Shown one piece after another: positions 1 to 7,175 of a stretch of 10,326 nt of DNA. Source of the stretch: Bacillota bacterium (lineage in GTDB: Bacteria; Bacillota; Desulfotomaculia; Desulfotomaculales; JAJYZD01); NCBI GenBank assembly GCA_021800315.1, contig JAJYZD010000124.1, positions 1 to 10,326 of the forward strand. The letters are read 5' to 3'. Within the stretch, counting starts at the first letter, position 1; each line of letters begins with the position of its first letter. Both the position numbers and the translations under genes were made by a program. The notes beneath the pieces were generated by a model. That model was not told the origin of the DNA. It saw only the letters and a program-made list of their open reading frames with translations, and ran no database searches.

Positions 1-1
1 G

Positions 2-82
2 AAGTACGCCCGGGTCTACTACGCCGCCGTCAACTCGGCCAGCGCCATAACCCTGAACGTCTATTTCCAGGCCCAGACGTAA
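2..82 (+). CDS. 3' end of an unrecognised protein, paralogue of the next gene
   Basis: Only the last 26 codons before TAA are present; the gene runs off the left edge. The visible tail reads KYARVYYAAVN, then SASAITLNVYFQAQT. It matches the C-terminus of the next gene (RYARIAYNSAV, then DSAITVWLHGQGL) in order and spacing: a [KR]YAR[VI] start, a Tyr/Ala/Asn stretch, an SAIT motif, and alternating hydrophobic residues ending in a Gln-containing tail. The two are therefore tandem paralogues. The alternating pattern suggests a beta-rich C-terminal domain, but I do not recognise the family and assign no function. A GC-rich hairpin with a T tract follows within 10 bases of the stop. Confidence 0.7.
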   Translation, partial: KYARVYYAAVNSASAITLNVYFQAQT

Positions 83-90
83 ATCGGCTG

Positions 91-128
91 CCGGGGGGCC
101 CCGTTTTCCCGGGGCTTCCCCGGTTTTT
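91..128 (+). terminator. rho-independent terminator after the partial gene
   Basis: The arms at 91-103 and 110-123 are GC-rich and nearly complementary (CCGGGG...CCCCG against CGGGG...CCCCGG, with a two-base internal mismatch). They enclose a short loop containing TTTT and are followed at once by TTTTT (124-128). It lies 9 bases after the TAA of the preceding gene, which makes an intrinsic terminator likely. Confidence 0.75.
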
Positions 129-200
129 CCTTCGTTGTAAAGCTCTAGGTGATGTGGGGTGCTACAACCGATGGCTCCACCGAGAAGGAGATTGATAACC

Positions 201-665
201 GTGCCGGCGACCAAGGGCTCCCAGCCCTTGGTTCCCGGACCGCCCGCCTGCCAAGTGCCGGTGAACAGCTATCCCGCGCCCGGGACGGCCATGTCCGGGG
301 CCAATCTGACGTACGCTCTCCTGGAACTCGGTGAGCGGGGGTGCGGCGGGCGGTTTGTCAGCGTGGTGGACCGCGACCTGCCGACCGCCGCCGGACAGCG
401 CTACAGCACGAACGTTGATCTGGCCTACGTCCGGACTTTTTCCTTCCTGGTAATCAACACCGGCCCCTGTCCCGTGTCGGCAGTACCCCAGTTGAGCCCG
501 GACGGCGCCTTCTGGGGGTCCTTCGGGGAACTCTCGTACGACATCCTGGACAGCCACCTGTTCGTTCCCTCGTTCTTCCTCCGCTACGCGCGCATCGCGT
601 ACAACAGCGCGGTTCCCGGCTGCGATTCCGCCATTACGGTTTGGTTGCATGGCCAGGGACTGTAG
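201..665 (+). CDS. unrecognised protein, tandem paralogue of the upstream gene
   Basis: 154 residues from a GTG start. I chose this start because AAGGAG at 185-190 lies 10 bases upstream. The GTG at 159 and ATG at 171 in the same frame have no comparable ribosome binding site. No signal peptide or membrane segment is visible. The N-terminal third is Pro/Gly-rich. The middle (CGGRFVSVVDRDLP; TFSFLVINTGP) and the C-terminus show alternating hydrophobic residues typical of beta strands. The C-terminus matches the preceding partial gene, so the pair arose by duplication. I do not recognise the family; a surface or assembly-type beta-sandwich protein is possible but is only a guess. A perfect 9-bp inverted repeat (211-231) starts 7 bases after the start codon. 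A GC-rich hairpin region with a T tract follows the stop. Confidence 0.6.
   Translation: MPATKGSQPLVPGPPACQVPVNSYPAPGTAMSGANLTYALLELGERGCGGRFVSVVDRDLPTAAGQRYSTNVDLAYVRTFSFLVINTGPCPVSAVPQLSPDGAFWGSFGELSYDILDSHLFVPSFFLRYARIAYNSAVPGCDSAITVWLHGQGL
211..231 (+). repeat. perfect 9-bp hairpin at the 5' end of a coding region
   Basis: CCAAGGGCT (211-219) and AGCCCTTGG (223-231) are exact reverse complements separated by CCC. The repeat begins 7 bases after the GTG start codon of the 201-665 gene, so the mRNA hairpin would sit within the ribosome footprint at initiation. It may be chance in a GC-rich gene or a translational brake. Confidence 0.55.
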
Positions 666-673
666 GCCGCGCG

Positions 674-716
674 CCGGGACTCCCGGGTTCGGCCGGGGGG
701 CCCCTTCCCCCTTTTT
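674..716 (+). terminator. probable terminator between the paralogue gene and the heat-shock operon
   Basis: CCGGG-ACT-CCCGG (674-686) forms a small hairpin. It is followed by a G-run/C-run hairpin (GGGGG near 696-700 with CCCCC at 707-711) directly before TTTTT (712-716). It is less regular than the other terminators here, but its place between a stop codon and a strong promoter fits transcription termination. Confidence 0.45.
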
Positions 717-729
717 GCCTTTCTTCCCC

Positions 730-758
730 TTGACAAAATTATGGCAGCGTGCTATCTT
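730..758 (+). promoter_or_regulatory. sigma-A type promoter of the hrcA-dnaK operon
   Basis: A perfect -35 box TTGACA (730-735) and a -10 box TATCTT (753-758) are separated by the ideal 17 bases. Transcription would start about 7-9 bases downstream, at the left edge of the CIRCE operator. A repressor bound there would block initiation, which is the usual HrcA-controlled layout. Confidence 0.85.
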
Positions 759-767
759 AAACTGTAG

Positions 768-794
768 TTAGCACTCGCCTTAAAGGAGTGCTAA
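768..794 (+). promoter_or_regulatory. CIRCE operator (HrcA binding site)
   Basis: TTAGCACTC (768-776), nine spacer bases (777-785) and GAGTGCTAA (786-794) match the consensus CIRCE inverted repeat at every arm position. In Firmicutes and many other bacteria HrcA binds this element and represses heat-shock chaperone operons. Here it lies in the 5' leader between the promoter and hrcA, so hrcA is autoregulated together with the genes behind it. The spacer and right arm also contain AAAGGAG (782-788), but that lies too far from the chosen hrcA start to serve it. Confidence 0.97.
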
Positions 795-811
795 CAAGAG
801 GGGGGGTTACC

Positions 812-1855
812 GTGGACGACCGGAAACAGAGAGTTCTGCTGGCCATCATTCAGGATTACGTGGCTACCGCCGAACCGGTCGGCTCCAGGACCATCGCCCG
901 CAAATACCAGCTGGGGGTCAGTTCGGCCACCATCCGTAACGAGATGGCCGACCTGGAGGAGATGGGTTACATTGAACAGCCGCATACCTCCGCGGGCCGG
1001 GTTCCATCGATCACGGGCTACCGCTATTACGTGGATTCCCTGATGAAGAGGGAAAGCGTGCCGCCCGACCTGGAAAAGATAATCCGGGAAGGGCTGGAGC
1101 ACACGGTCGGGGATGTCGGCGGCCTCATCCACTACACCGGCCAACTGTTGGCCAAACTGACTTCTTACGCGGCCCTGGTCATGATGCCGGGCCTTTTCGG
1201 GGGACGCATCAGGCATATTCAACTGGTGCCCCTGGTGTTGCCCCGCGTCACCCTGGTGGTGGTCCTGGACGGCGGTACGGTCCAGAATCACGTTTTTGAA
1301 GTACCGGAAGGCATCGGGGAGGAGGACCTGGCGGTCATCTCGGCGGTGCTGTCCGCCAAGTTGAAGGGTATGACCGTGGCCGGGATCCGGCGCACCGTGA
1401 TGAGCGAGATAAACCTCGAACTTTCACGGTACCGCGATGTTCTGAATAAGGCCCTGGAGGTCCTGGCGGACGAAAGGGGAAGCGCCGGAGCGGGCAAAAT
1501 ATACCTGGACGGCATGTTCAACATCCTCAACCAGCCGGAGTTTCAGAACGTGGAGAGAGTGAGGACGCTCTTGGGCCTGTTGGAACAAGAAGAAGTTTTG
1601 AAGGAGCTTCTGGCTGAAACCGCGCCTTCGGCCGGTGTTACCGTGCGCATCGGCAGCGAGATGAGTTCCCGGTACGTCGCCGAGTGCAGCATGGTATCGG
1701 CCGTCTTCCGGATGGGGGGCCGCGATGTGGGAACCCTGGCCGTGCTGGGCCCGACCAGGATGGAATATGCCCGGATAGTTCCGTTGATGGAATTCGCGGC
1801 CCGCAGCCTTACCGTGTACTTAAACCGCCTGGTTGCCGGCCGCGGGGATTGGTAG
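812..1855 (+). CDS. hrcA: heat-inducible transcription repressor HrcA
   Basis: Represses class I heat-shock genes by binding CIRCE; its activity is normally maintained by a chaperonin. The protein has 347 residues, the usual family length. The N-terminal winged-helix region (about 1-100) carries the diagnostic stretch VGSRTIARKYQLGVSSATIR (23-42), followed by NEMADLEEMGYIEQPHTSAGRVPS. The remainder matches the GAF-like/dimerisation part of HrcA. I chose GTG at 812 because the protein then begins MDDRKQRVL as in the family and a G-rich ribosome binding site (GAGGGGGG, 798-805) precedes it. An in-frame GTG at 788 lies inside CIRCE and is unlikely. It is first in the operon and preceded by its own operator. 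Its stop codon overlaps the ribosome binding site of the next gene, suggesting coupled translation. Confidence 0.96.
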   Translation: MDDRKQRVLLAIIQDYVATAEPVGSRTIARKYQLGVSSATIRNEMADLEEMGYIEQPHTSAGRVPSITGYRYYVDSLMKRESVPPDLEKIIREGLEHTVGDVGGLIHYTGQLLAKLTSYAALVMMPGLFGGRIRHIQLVPLVLPRVTLVVVLDGGTVQNHVFEVPEGIGEEDLAVISAVLSAKLKGMTVAGIRRTVMSEINLELSRYRDVLNKALEVLADERGSAGAGKIYLDGMFNILNQPEFQNVERVRTLLGLLEQEEVLKELLAETAPSAGVTVRIGSEMSSRYVAECSMVSAVFRMGGRDVGTLAVLGPTRMEYARIVPLMEFAARSLTVYLNRLVAGRGDW

Positions 1856-1865
1856 GAGGTTTCAT

Positions 1866-3431
1866 TTGAGTTTGAAGCAACAGGCGTCCGGCGGGGCCGA
1901 GGTGGACGAGAGACTGACCGCCCTGGTGAACAACGCCGGCGCTATCCGCGCCACGGCCTCGGCCGTGGAGGGCACCCTGGGTCCCAAGGGCCTGGATACC
2001 ATGCTGGTCGACCGGTTCGGCGAGGTGGTCGTCACCAACGACGGGGTGACCATCCTGACCATGATGGAAGCGACCCACCCCGCGGCCCGGATGCTCATCA
2101 ACATCGCCCGGGCCCAGCAGGAAGAGGTGGGTGACGGGACCACCACCGCCACCGTCATGGCCGGCACCCTGGTCAGCCACGGACTGGAACACGTCGCCAA
2201 GGGGGTGCCCGTCTCCCGGGTCATCGAAGGGCTGCGGGCCGGCCTGGACGCGGCCCTTGCGGCGATGCGGGCCCGGGCTGTCGCGGTGGAGGACCTGGAA
2301 GACCTCCGCCTGGCCCGGGTGGCACTGGTGGCCGGACGGGAACATGCCGACATCGCCGGACTGGTGACCCGGGCGGCCCGGTTGATCGGGTTGGATAAGC
2401 TTAAGGATCCGGCTTTTAAGTTCGCCGACATCGTCATGGCCGAGGAGGGTACCGAGAGCGCCGTATTCTCGGGCGTGATCATCCGCAAGGAGAGAATTTC
2501 CCGGCAAATGCCGGCATCCGTGGCCGACACCCGGGTCCTGGTGGTGGACGACGCCCTCGAACCCGAGGAAATCCTCGACTCGGCTTTGGCTACCGAAGCC
2601 GGATTCACCAGGTACCTGGGCCTCAAGGAGGAGTTTCTCCGGAACCTGGCCAAGATCCGGGACCTGGGCGTGGGCTTGGTTTTGGTCGACCGGTCCGTGG
2701 ACGACTCCGCCGAGGAGTTTTTCGCCGATGCGGGCATCATGGCCGTCCAGAGGGTGAGTTCCCGGGAGTTGAAAAAGGCGGCCGAACATACCGGGGCCCG
2801 GATGATCAAGCGGACCGGGTTGAAAAAACACCCGGAGGAACTGGCCCTTTGTCTCGGAGCGGCCGGCCGGGTATATGACGACGAAAAGCTTTCGCAGGTG
2901 CGGATCGAGGACGGAAAGGGCAAGCCCATGGCTACGGTCCTGGTGGGGGCCGCCACGGCGGAAGTCGTGGGCGAACGGGAGCGTATAGCCAGGGACGCGG
3001 CGGCCGCCCTGCAGGCGGCGGTCAGGGGCGGCACGGTGCCCGGCGGGGGTGCCCTCGAACTTTCCTGCGTGCCGGTGGTGGAGAAGGTGCGGGACGGTTT
3101 GCGCGGCATGACCGCTTACGGGGTGGACTGCGTGGTGGAGGCTTTGAAGAGGCCGATGGGCCAGATAGCGGCCAACGCCGGTTTCAACCCCCTGGAGAAG
3201 CTGGGCGACTGCCTGGCCGCCCAGGCGGCCAGCGGCAACGAGGCCCTGGGCGTGGACTGCGCGTCCGGGGAAGTGACCGATATGACGGCCGCCGGCATCT
3301 TCGATCCCGCCCTGGTGAAGATCCACGCCCTAAAGGCGGCCGGCGAAATAGCGCAGGCCATTCTGCGGATAGATACGATCATAAAGATGCGGGATCCGAA
3401 AGCGGGCGGCGAAGATTTTCCGGTCCGCTGA
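1866..3431 (+). CDS. group III (archaeal-like, thermosome-type) chaperonin
   Basis: An ATP-dependent folding chamber subunit of the thermosome/CCT type rather than GroEL. The protein has 521 residues from a TTG start preceded by AGGAGGT (1854-1860), which overlaps the hrcA stop. Visible motifs: GTLGPKGLD (36-44), NDGVTIL (58-64, with the GroEL D52-equivalent Asp at 59), GDGTTT (89-94, nucleotide-binding Asp90), RERIARD (371-377, Asp377 at the position of the ATPase-activating Asp) and PGGGALE (392-398). The residues between fit an apical domain with the built-in lid of group II/III chaperonins, so no GroES partner is expected. There is no Gly-Gly-Met tail. Archaeal-like chaperonins in bacteria are a known minority class (for example in Carboxydothermus) and typically lie in the dnaK operon, as here. 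HrcA/CIRCE control of the whole operon is inferred. The reading frame extends upstream to 1833, but that start lies within hrcA and lacks a ribosome site. Confidence 0.95.
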   Translation: MSLKQQASGGAEVDERLTALVNNAGAIRATASAVEGTLGPKGLDTMLVDRFGEVVVTNDGVTILTMMEATHPAARMLINIARAQQEEVGDGTTTATVMAGTLVSHGLEHVAKGVPVSRVIEGLRAGLDAALAAMRARAVAVEDLEDLRLARVALVAGREHADIAGLVTRAARLIGLDKLKDPAFKFADIVMAEEGTESAVFSGVIIRKERISRQMPASVADTRVLVVDDALEPEEILDSALATEAGFTRYLGLKEEFLRNLAKIRDLGVGLVLVDRSVDDSAEEFFADAGIMAVQRVSSRELKKAAEHTGARMIKRTGLKKHPEELALCLGAAGRVYDDEKLSQVRIEDGKGKPMATVLVGAATAEVVGERERIARDAAAALQAAVRGGTVPGGGALELSCVPVVEKVRDGLRGMTAYGVDCVVEALKRPMGQIAANAGFNPLEKLGDCLAAQAASGNEALGVDCASGEVTDMTAAGIFDPALVKIHALKAAGEIAQAILRIDTIIKMRDPKAGGEDFPVR

Positions 3432-3466
3432 CGGGGACGGTCAGTCTTGAGGAGGGGGGAACCATT

Positions 3467-3997
3467 ATGCCTGATCCCGAAAACCGCGTAAACATCGACG
3501 GTGGCGCTCCGGAGCCGGAGGAGCGGCCCGGTGGGATAGGGGAACTGCAGGAAGAACTGGCTAGGCAAACCGGCCTTGTCAACGACCATTACAACCGGCT
3601 CCTGCGCCTGCAGGCCGATTTTGACAACTACCGGAAGCGGGTTCAGAAAGAACGGGAGGAAGAGCGCCGCTACGCCGCCGAACAGTTCATCCTGGGCATT
3701 CTGCCGGCCCTGGACAACCTGGAGCGGGCCCTGGCCGCCCGGGGCGAGCAGGAGGGGTCCATTCTCAGGGGGGTGGAGATGATCCAGCGGCAGATCATGG
3801 AGTTTCTGGCCCGGGAAGGGGTGGCCCCCGTCCCCGCCGTGGGCGCGCAGTTCGATCCCGCCATCCACGAGGCCGTGGCCCATGAGCCGGACGCCGGCAA
3901 GGAGGACAACGAGGTCGTGGAAGAACTCAGGCGCGGTTACTACTTGAAGGGCAAGGTCATCCGGCCGGCCATGGTTAAAGTTTGCCGGAATTGCTAG
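3467..3997 (+). CDS. grpE: nucleotide exchange factor GrpE
   Basis: Releases ADP from DnaK and so resets the Hsp70 cycle in the cytoplasm. It has 176 residues, in the family range. The acidic, Pro-rich start (1-24) leads into a long charged helix (about 25-70, ELQEELARQTGLVNDHYNRL then LQADFDNYRKRVQKE), the dimer coiled coil of GrpE. The C-terminal beta domain carries FDPAIHEAV and the signature GYYLKGKVIRPAMVKV. The ATG at 3467 follows a strong GGAGGGGGG site (3451-3459). It lies 35 bases after the chaperonin stop and 42 bases before dnaK, consistent with one transcript. Confidence 0.97.
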   Translation: MPDPENRVNIDGGAPEPEERPGGIGELQEELARQTGLVNDHYNRLLRLQADFDNYRKRVQKEREEERRYAAEQFILGILPALDNLERALAARGEQEGSILRGVEMIQRQIMEFLAREGVAPVPAVGAQFDPAIHEAVAHEPDAGKEDNEVVEELRRGYYLKGKVIRPAMVKVCRNC

Positions 3998-4039
3998 GGA
4001 GTAAGGGGACAAAGAATTCAGGGGAGGTATTGTTCGAAA

Positions 4040-5866
4040 ATGGCAAAAGTTATCGGTATCGACCTCGGTACCACCAACTCCTGTGTGGCGGTGATGGAAG
4101 GCGGCGAAGCGGTGGTCATCCCCAACGCGGAAGGGGGACGCACAACTCCTTCGGTGGTGGGATTTTCCAAGACCGGTGAGCGTCTGGTCGGCCAGGTTGC
4201 CAAGCGCCAGGCGGTTTCCAACCCGGACCGGACGGTCACTTCGATCAAACGGCACATGGGCACCGACTACAAGGTGGATATCGACGGCAAGCGTTACACG
4301 CCCCAGGAAATATCGGCCATGATCCTGACCAAGCTCAAGACCGACGCCGAGGCTTACCTGGGCGGGAAAGTCGAAAAGGCCGTCATAACCGTGCCCGCCT
4401 ACTTCACCGATTCGCAGCGGCAGGCCACCAAGGACGCCGGCAAGATCGCCGGCCTGGAGGTTCTGCGGATCATCAACGAGCCCACCGCGGCGGCCCTGGC
4501 CTACGGCCTGGACAAGGAGGAGAACCAGACCATCCTCGTCTACGATCTGGGAGGGGGTACGTTCGACGTCTCCATCCTGGAACTGGGCGAAGGCGTGTTC
4601 GAAGTCAAGGCCACCAGCGGCAACAACCGTTTGGGCGGCGACGACTTCGATCAGCGGGTCATGGATTACCTGGCCGATCAGTTCAAGAAGGACGCCGGCG
4701 TGGACCTGAAGGCCGACCGCATGGCCATGCAAAGGCTGAAGGAAGCGGCGGAAAAGGCCAAGGTGGAACTCTCCGGGGTGATGCAGACCAACATCAACCT
4801 GCCGTTCATATCGGCCAACCAGAGCGGGCCCCTGCACCTGGATATCAACCTGACCCGGGCCAGATTCGACGAGCTTACCGCCGACCTGGTGGAAAAGACG
4901 GTCGGCCCGGCCCGCCAGGCCCTGTCCGATTCGGGCCTTTCGGCCCAGAACATCAACAAGGTCCTCCTGGTGGGCGGCGCCACCCGCATGCCCTCCGTCC
5001 AGGATATGGTCCGCAAGCTGATGGGCAAGGAGTCGCACAAGGGTATCAACCCGGACGAATGCGTCGCGGTAGGGGCGGCCATTCAGGCCGGCGTGCTCTC
5101 CGGCGAGGTCAAGGACATCCTGCTCCTGGACGTGACCCCGCTGTCCCTGGGTATCGAGACCCTGGGCGGGGTGGCTACCAGGCTCATCGAGCGCAACACC
5201 ACCATTCCGACCTCGAAGAGCCAGATCTTTACCACCGCGGCGGACGGCCAGAGCCAGGTCGAAATCCACGTCCTGCAGGGCGAGCGGCCCATGGCCGGAG
5301 ACAACAAGACCCTGGGGCGGTTCCACCTGACCGACATCCCGCCGGCACCCCGGGGCGTTCCGCAAATCGAGGTCAAGTTCGACATCGACGCCAACGGCAT
5401 CGTGAGCGTTTCGGCCAAGGACATGGGCACCGGCAAGTCGCAGAGCATCACGATCACCGCCTCCAGCGGCTTGAACGACACGGAAATCCAGCGCATGGTC
5501 AAGGATGCCGAGCGCTTTTCCGCCGAGGACGAAAAGCGCAAGGAAGAGGTCGAGGTAAGGAACAACCTGGACGGCATGATCTACCAGGCGGAAAAACTGC
5601 TGCGGGAGAACCGGGAAAAAGCCGATCCCCAGGCGGCCGACCGTCTGCAGAAAGCGATTGAAACCGCCAAGGAGGCGGTCAAGAAGAACGACCTGGCCGC
5701 CATGCGCTCCCAGGTGGAGGAACTGCAGAAGCCGCTCTATGAAATGACCGCCGCCATGTACCAGCAGCAGGGACCTCAGGGCGGACCCTCCCCCGGGCCC
5801 CAGGGCCCGGCCGGCGGCAAGGACGACGTGGTCGACGCGGATTACGAGGTACAGGACGACAAGTAA
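4040..5866 (+). CDS. dnaK: Hsp70 chaperone DnaK
   Basis: An ATP-dependent chaperone binding exposed hydrophobic peptides, cycling with DnaJ and GrpE. It has 608 residues, the usual length in monoderm bacteria. Visible motifs: IDLGTTNS phosphate loop (7-14), INEPTAAALAYG (145-156), DLGGGTFDVSIL (169-180), the interdomain linker DVTPLSLGIE, a beta-sandwich substrate domain, a helical lid rich in Lys/Glu, and a Gly/Pro/Gln-rich tail ending DVVDADYEVQDDK. The stretch around RHMGTDYKVD (71-80) lacks the roughly two-dozen-residue insertion found in proteobacterial DnaK, a recognised Gram-positive trait. The ATG at 4040 follows GGGGAGGT (4021-4028). A terminator hairpin begins 11 bases after the stop. 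Confidence 0.98.
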   Translation: MAKVIGIDLGTTNSCVAVMEGGEAVVIPNAEGGRTTPSVVGFSKTGERLVGQVAKRQAVSNPDRTVTSIKRHMGTDYKVDIDGKRYTPQEISAMILTKLKTDAEAYLGGKVEKAVITVPAYFTDSQRQATKDAGKIAGLEVLRIINEPTAAALAYGLDKEENQTILVYDLGGGTFDVSILELGEGVFEVKATSGNNRLGGDDFDQRVMDYLADQFKKDAGVDLKADRMAMQRLKEAAEKAKVELSGVMQTNINLPFISANQSGPLHLDINLTRARFDELTADLVEKTVGPARQALSDSGLSAQNINKVLLVGGATRMPSVQDMVRKLMGKESHKGINPDECVAVGAAIQAGVLSGEVKDILLLDVTPLSLGIETLGGVATRLIERNTTIPTSKSQIFTTAADGQSQVEIHVLQGERPMAGDNKTLGRFHLTDIPPAPRGVPQIEVKFDIDANGIVSVSAKDMGTGKSQSITITASSGLNDTEIQRMVKDAERFSAEDEKRKEEVEVRNNLDGMIYQAEKLLRENREKADPQAADRLQKAIETAKEAVKKNDLAAMRSQVEELQKPLYEMTAAMYQQQGPQGGPSPGPQGPAGGKDDVVDADYEVQDDK

Positions 5867-5877
5867 GGGACCGGGTG

Positions 5878-5912
5878 AGGTATGCCGGACCGTGGGTTCG
5901 GCATGCCTTTTC
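5878..5912 (+). terminator. terminator between dnaK and dnaJ
   Basis: AGGTATGCCG (5878-5887) and CGGCATGCCT (5899-5908) form a 10-bp stem with one T:G wobble and an 11-base loop, followed by a short T run (5908-5911). The T tract is weak, so it may be a partial terminator or a processing/stability hairpin that lowers dnaJ relative to dnaK. Confidence 0.65.
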
Positions 5913-5929
5913 CTGTACCGGCACTTGCC

Positions 5930-5958
5930 TTTACGTTCTTCTTGCCCTAAACTATATT
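5930..5958 (+). promoter_or_regulatory. candidate sigma-A promoter for dnaJ
   Basis: TATATT (5953-5958) is a good -10 box. TTTACG (5930-5935) matches four of six -35 positions at the ideal 17-base spacing. It lies between the dnaK terminator-like hairpin and dnaJ, which supports separate dnaJ transcription. No CIRCE element is present here. Confidence 0.55.
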
Positions 5959-5960
5959 AT

Positions 5961-5982
5961 GGTGCCTTAAGGTAGGGGCACC
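5961..5982 (+). promoter_or_regulatory. inverted repeat in the dnaJ leader (possible operator)
   Basis: GGTGCC (5961-5966) and GGCACC (5977-5982) are exact inverted repeats with a 10-base spacer. They start 2 bases after the candidate -10 box, so they cover the transcription start. The position is like that of CIRCE before hrcA, but the sequence does not match CIRCE. It could bind a different regulator or form a leader hairpin ending just before the dnaJ ribosome site. Confidence 0.45.
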
Positions 5983-5998
5983 AGGGGGGTGAGGCTTC

Positions 5999-7117
5999 TT
6001 GCCCAAACGGGACTATTACGAACTGCTCGAGTGCAGCCGCACCGCGAGCCAGGATGAGATAAAACAGGCTTTCCGGCGGCTGGCCCGGAAGTATCACCCG
6101 GACGCCAATCCCGACCGCACGGACGCCGAGGCGCGCTTCAAAGAGGTGGCCGAAGCCTACGAGGTCTTGAGCGACGCGGACAAACGCCGCCAGTACGACA
6201 CTTTCGGCCATGCCGGCGCGGACGGTCAGGGCTTCGGCGGATTCAGCGGATTCAGCGGCGATTTCGGGGGCCTGGGCGACATCTTCGACATGTTTTTCGG
6301 GACCAGTCAGCGCCAGCGCCGTGGACCGGAACGAGGCGCCGACCTGAGGGTGGACGTGGAGATCAGCCTCAAAGAAGCCGCTTTCGGGATTGAGCGGGAT
6401 ATCCGGGTTCCCCGGCTGGAAACCTGCAGTACGTGCGGCGGCAACGGTTCAGCGCCGGGCCACCGGCCCGAGGCCTGCACCGCCTGCGGCGGCAGCGGCC
6501 AGGTGCAGATGGCGCAAAGCACGCCCTTCGGGCGCATCCTGCACACGCGCACCTGCGAGCGGTGCCGCGGGGCCGGCAAGGTGATCGAGAAGGCTTGTCC
6601 GACCTGCCACGGTAGCGGCCACCTGAAAAAAACGCGCACCATGCACGTCAAGGTGCCGGCCGGCGTTGACAACGGCTCCCGGCTGCGGCTGGCCGGCGAG
6701 GGCGAGGTGGGCGCGCACAGCGGTCCGCCCGGAGACCTGTATGTCTACATCCATGTCAAGCCGCACCGCCTTTTCAAGCGGGAGGGCAACGACATCGTCT
6801 GCGAAGTGGCCATCAGCTTTCCCCAGGCCGCCATGGGCGACGAGATCGACGTGCCCACGCTGGACAAAGAGATCAAGATCAAGATTCCCGAGGGAACGCA
6901 GCCGGATACCATCTTCCGCCTTAAGGGCAAGGGTATTGCCGACGTCAACGGCTTCGGCCGGGGCGACCAGTTGGTCCGGGTGCAGGTGGTCACTCCCACC
7001 AGGTTGACCGACCGCCAGAAGGAACTCCTGCGGGAGTTCGCCAGCCTGGGGGGTGACCGGGTGCAGAGCAACGACAAGGGTTTCTTCGAGCGGGTCAAGG
7101 ATATATTCGTGGGGTGA
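5999..7117 (+). CDS. dnaJ: Hsp40 co-chaperone DnaJ
   Basis: Delivers unfolded clients to DnaK and stimulates its ATPase. It has 372 residues, full length for a class A J-protein. The J domain (about 5-70) has the catalytic HPD at 33-35 (KYHPDANP). A Gly/Phe-rich linker follows (about 76-101, GFGGFSGFSGDFGG). Four CxxCxGxG zinc motifs lie at 143-150 (CSTCGGNG), 160-167 (CTACGGSG), 186-193 (CERCRGAG) and 200-207 (CPTCHGSG), and then the C-terminal client-binding domains. The start is TTG at 5999, giving MPKRDYYELL as in the family, behind GGGGGGTGAGG (5984-5994). Unlike the genes before it, it seems to have its own promoter, and a hairpin separates it from dnaK. Confidence 0.97.
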   Translation: MPKRDYYELLECSRTASQDEIKQAFRRLARKYHPDANPDRTDAEARFKEVAEAYEVLSDADKRRQYDTFGHAGADGQGFGGFSGFSGDFGGLGDIFDMFFGTSQRQRRGPERGADLRVDVEISLKEAAFGIERDIRVPRLETCSTCGGNGSAPGHRPEACTACGGSGQVQMAQSTPFGRILHTRTCERCRGAGKVIEKACPTCHGSGHLKKTRTMHVKVPAGVDNGSRLRLAGEGEVGAHSGPPGDLYVYIHVKPHRLFKREGNDIVCEVAISFPQAAMGDEIDVPTLDKEIKIKIPEGTQPDTIFRLKGKGIADVNGFGRGDQLVRVQVVTPTRLTDRQKELLREFASLGGDRVQSNDKGFFERVKDIFVG

Positions 7118-7141
7118 GGATACCGGGGTGGCGGCTTCTAC

Positions 7142-7160
7142 CCGGGGCAACCCGGTTTTC
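7142..7160 (+). terminator. small GNRA-loop hairpin after dnaJ
   Basis: CCGGG (7142-7146), GCAA loop (7147-7150) and CCCGG (7151-7155) form a 5-bp stem closed by a GNRA tetraloop, followed by TTTTC. It is the first of two terminator-like hairpins after dnaJ. Confidence 0.5.
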
Positions 7161-7175
7161 TGATCCAGTCTTCTT

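Noticed and set aside
788..811. Earlier GTG start for hrcA at 788
   Set aside because: It lies inside the right arm of CIRCE and would add eight residues not typical of HrcA. GTG 812 has a suitable ribosome site and gives the usual N-terminus.
1833..1865. Upstream start for the chaperonin gene within hrcA
   Set aside because: It has no ribosome site, and the added residues (MPAAGIGRRFH) are a shadow of hrcA. TTG 1866 has AGGAGGT at proper spacing.
1809..5365. Very long minus-strand open frames opposite the chaperonin gene and dnaK
   Set aside because: Their His/Gly/Gln/Asp-rich or Ser/Arg-rich composition is typical of antisense shadows of GC-rich genes, and the plus-strand genes are unequivocal.
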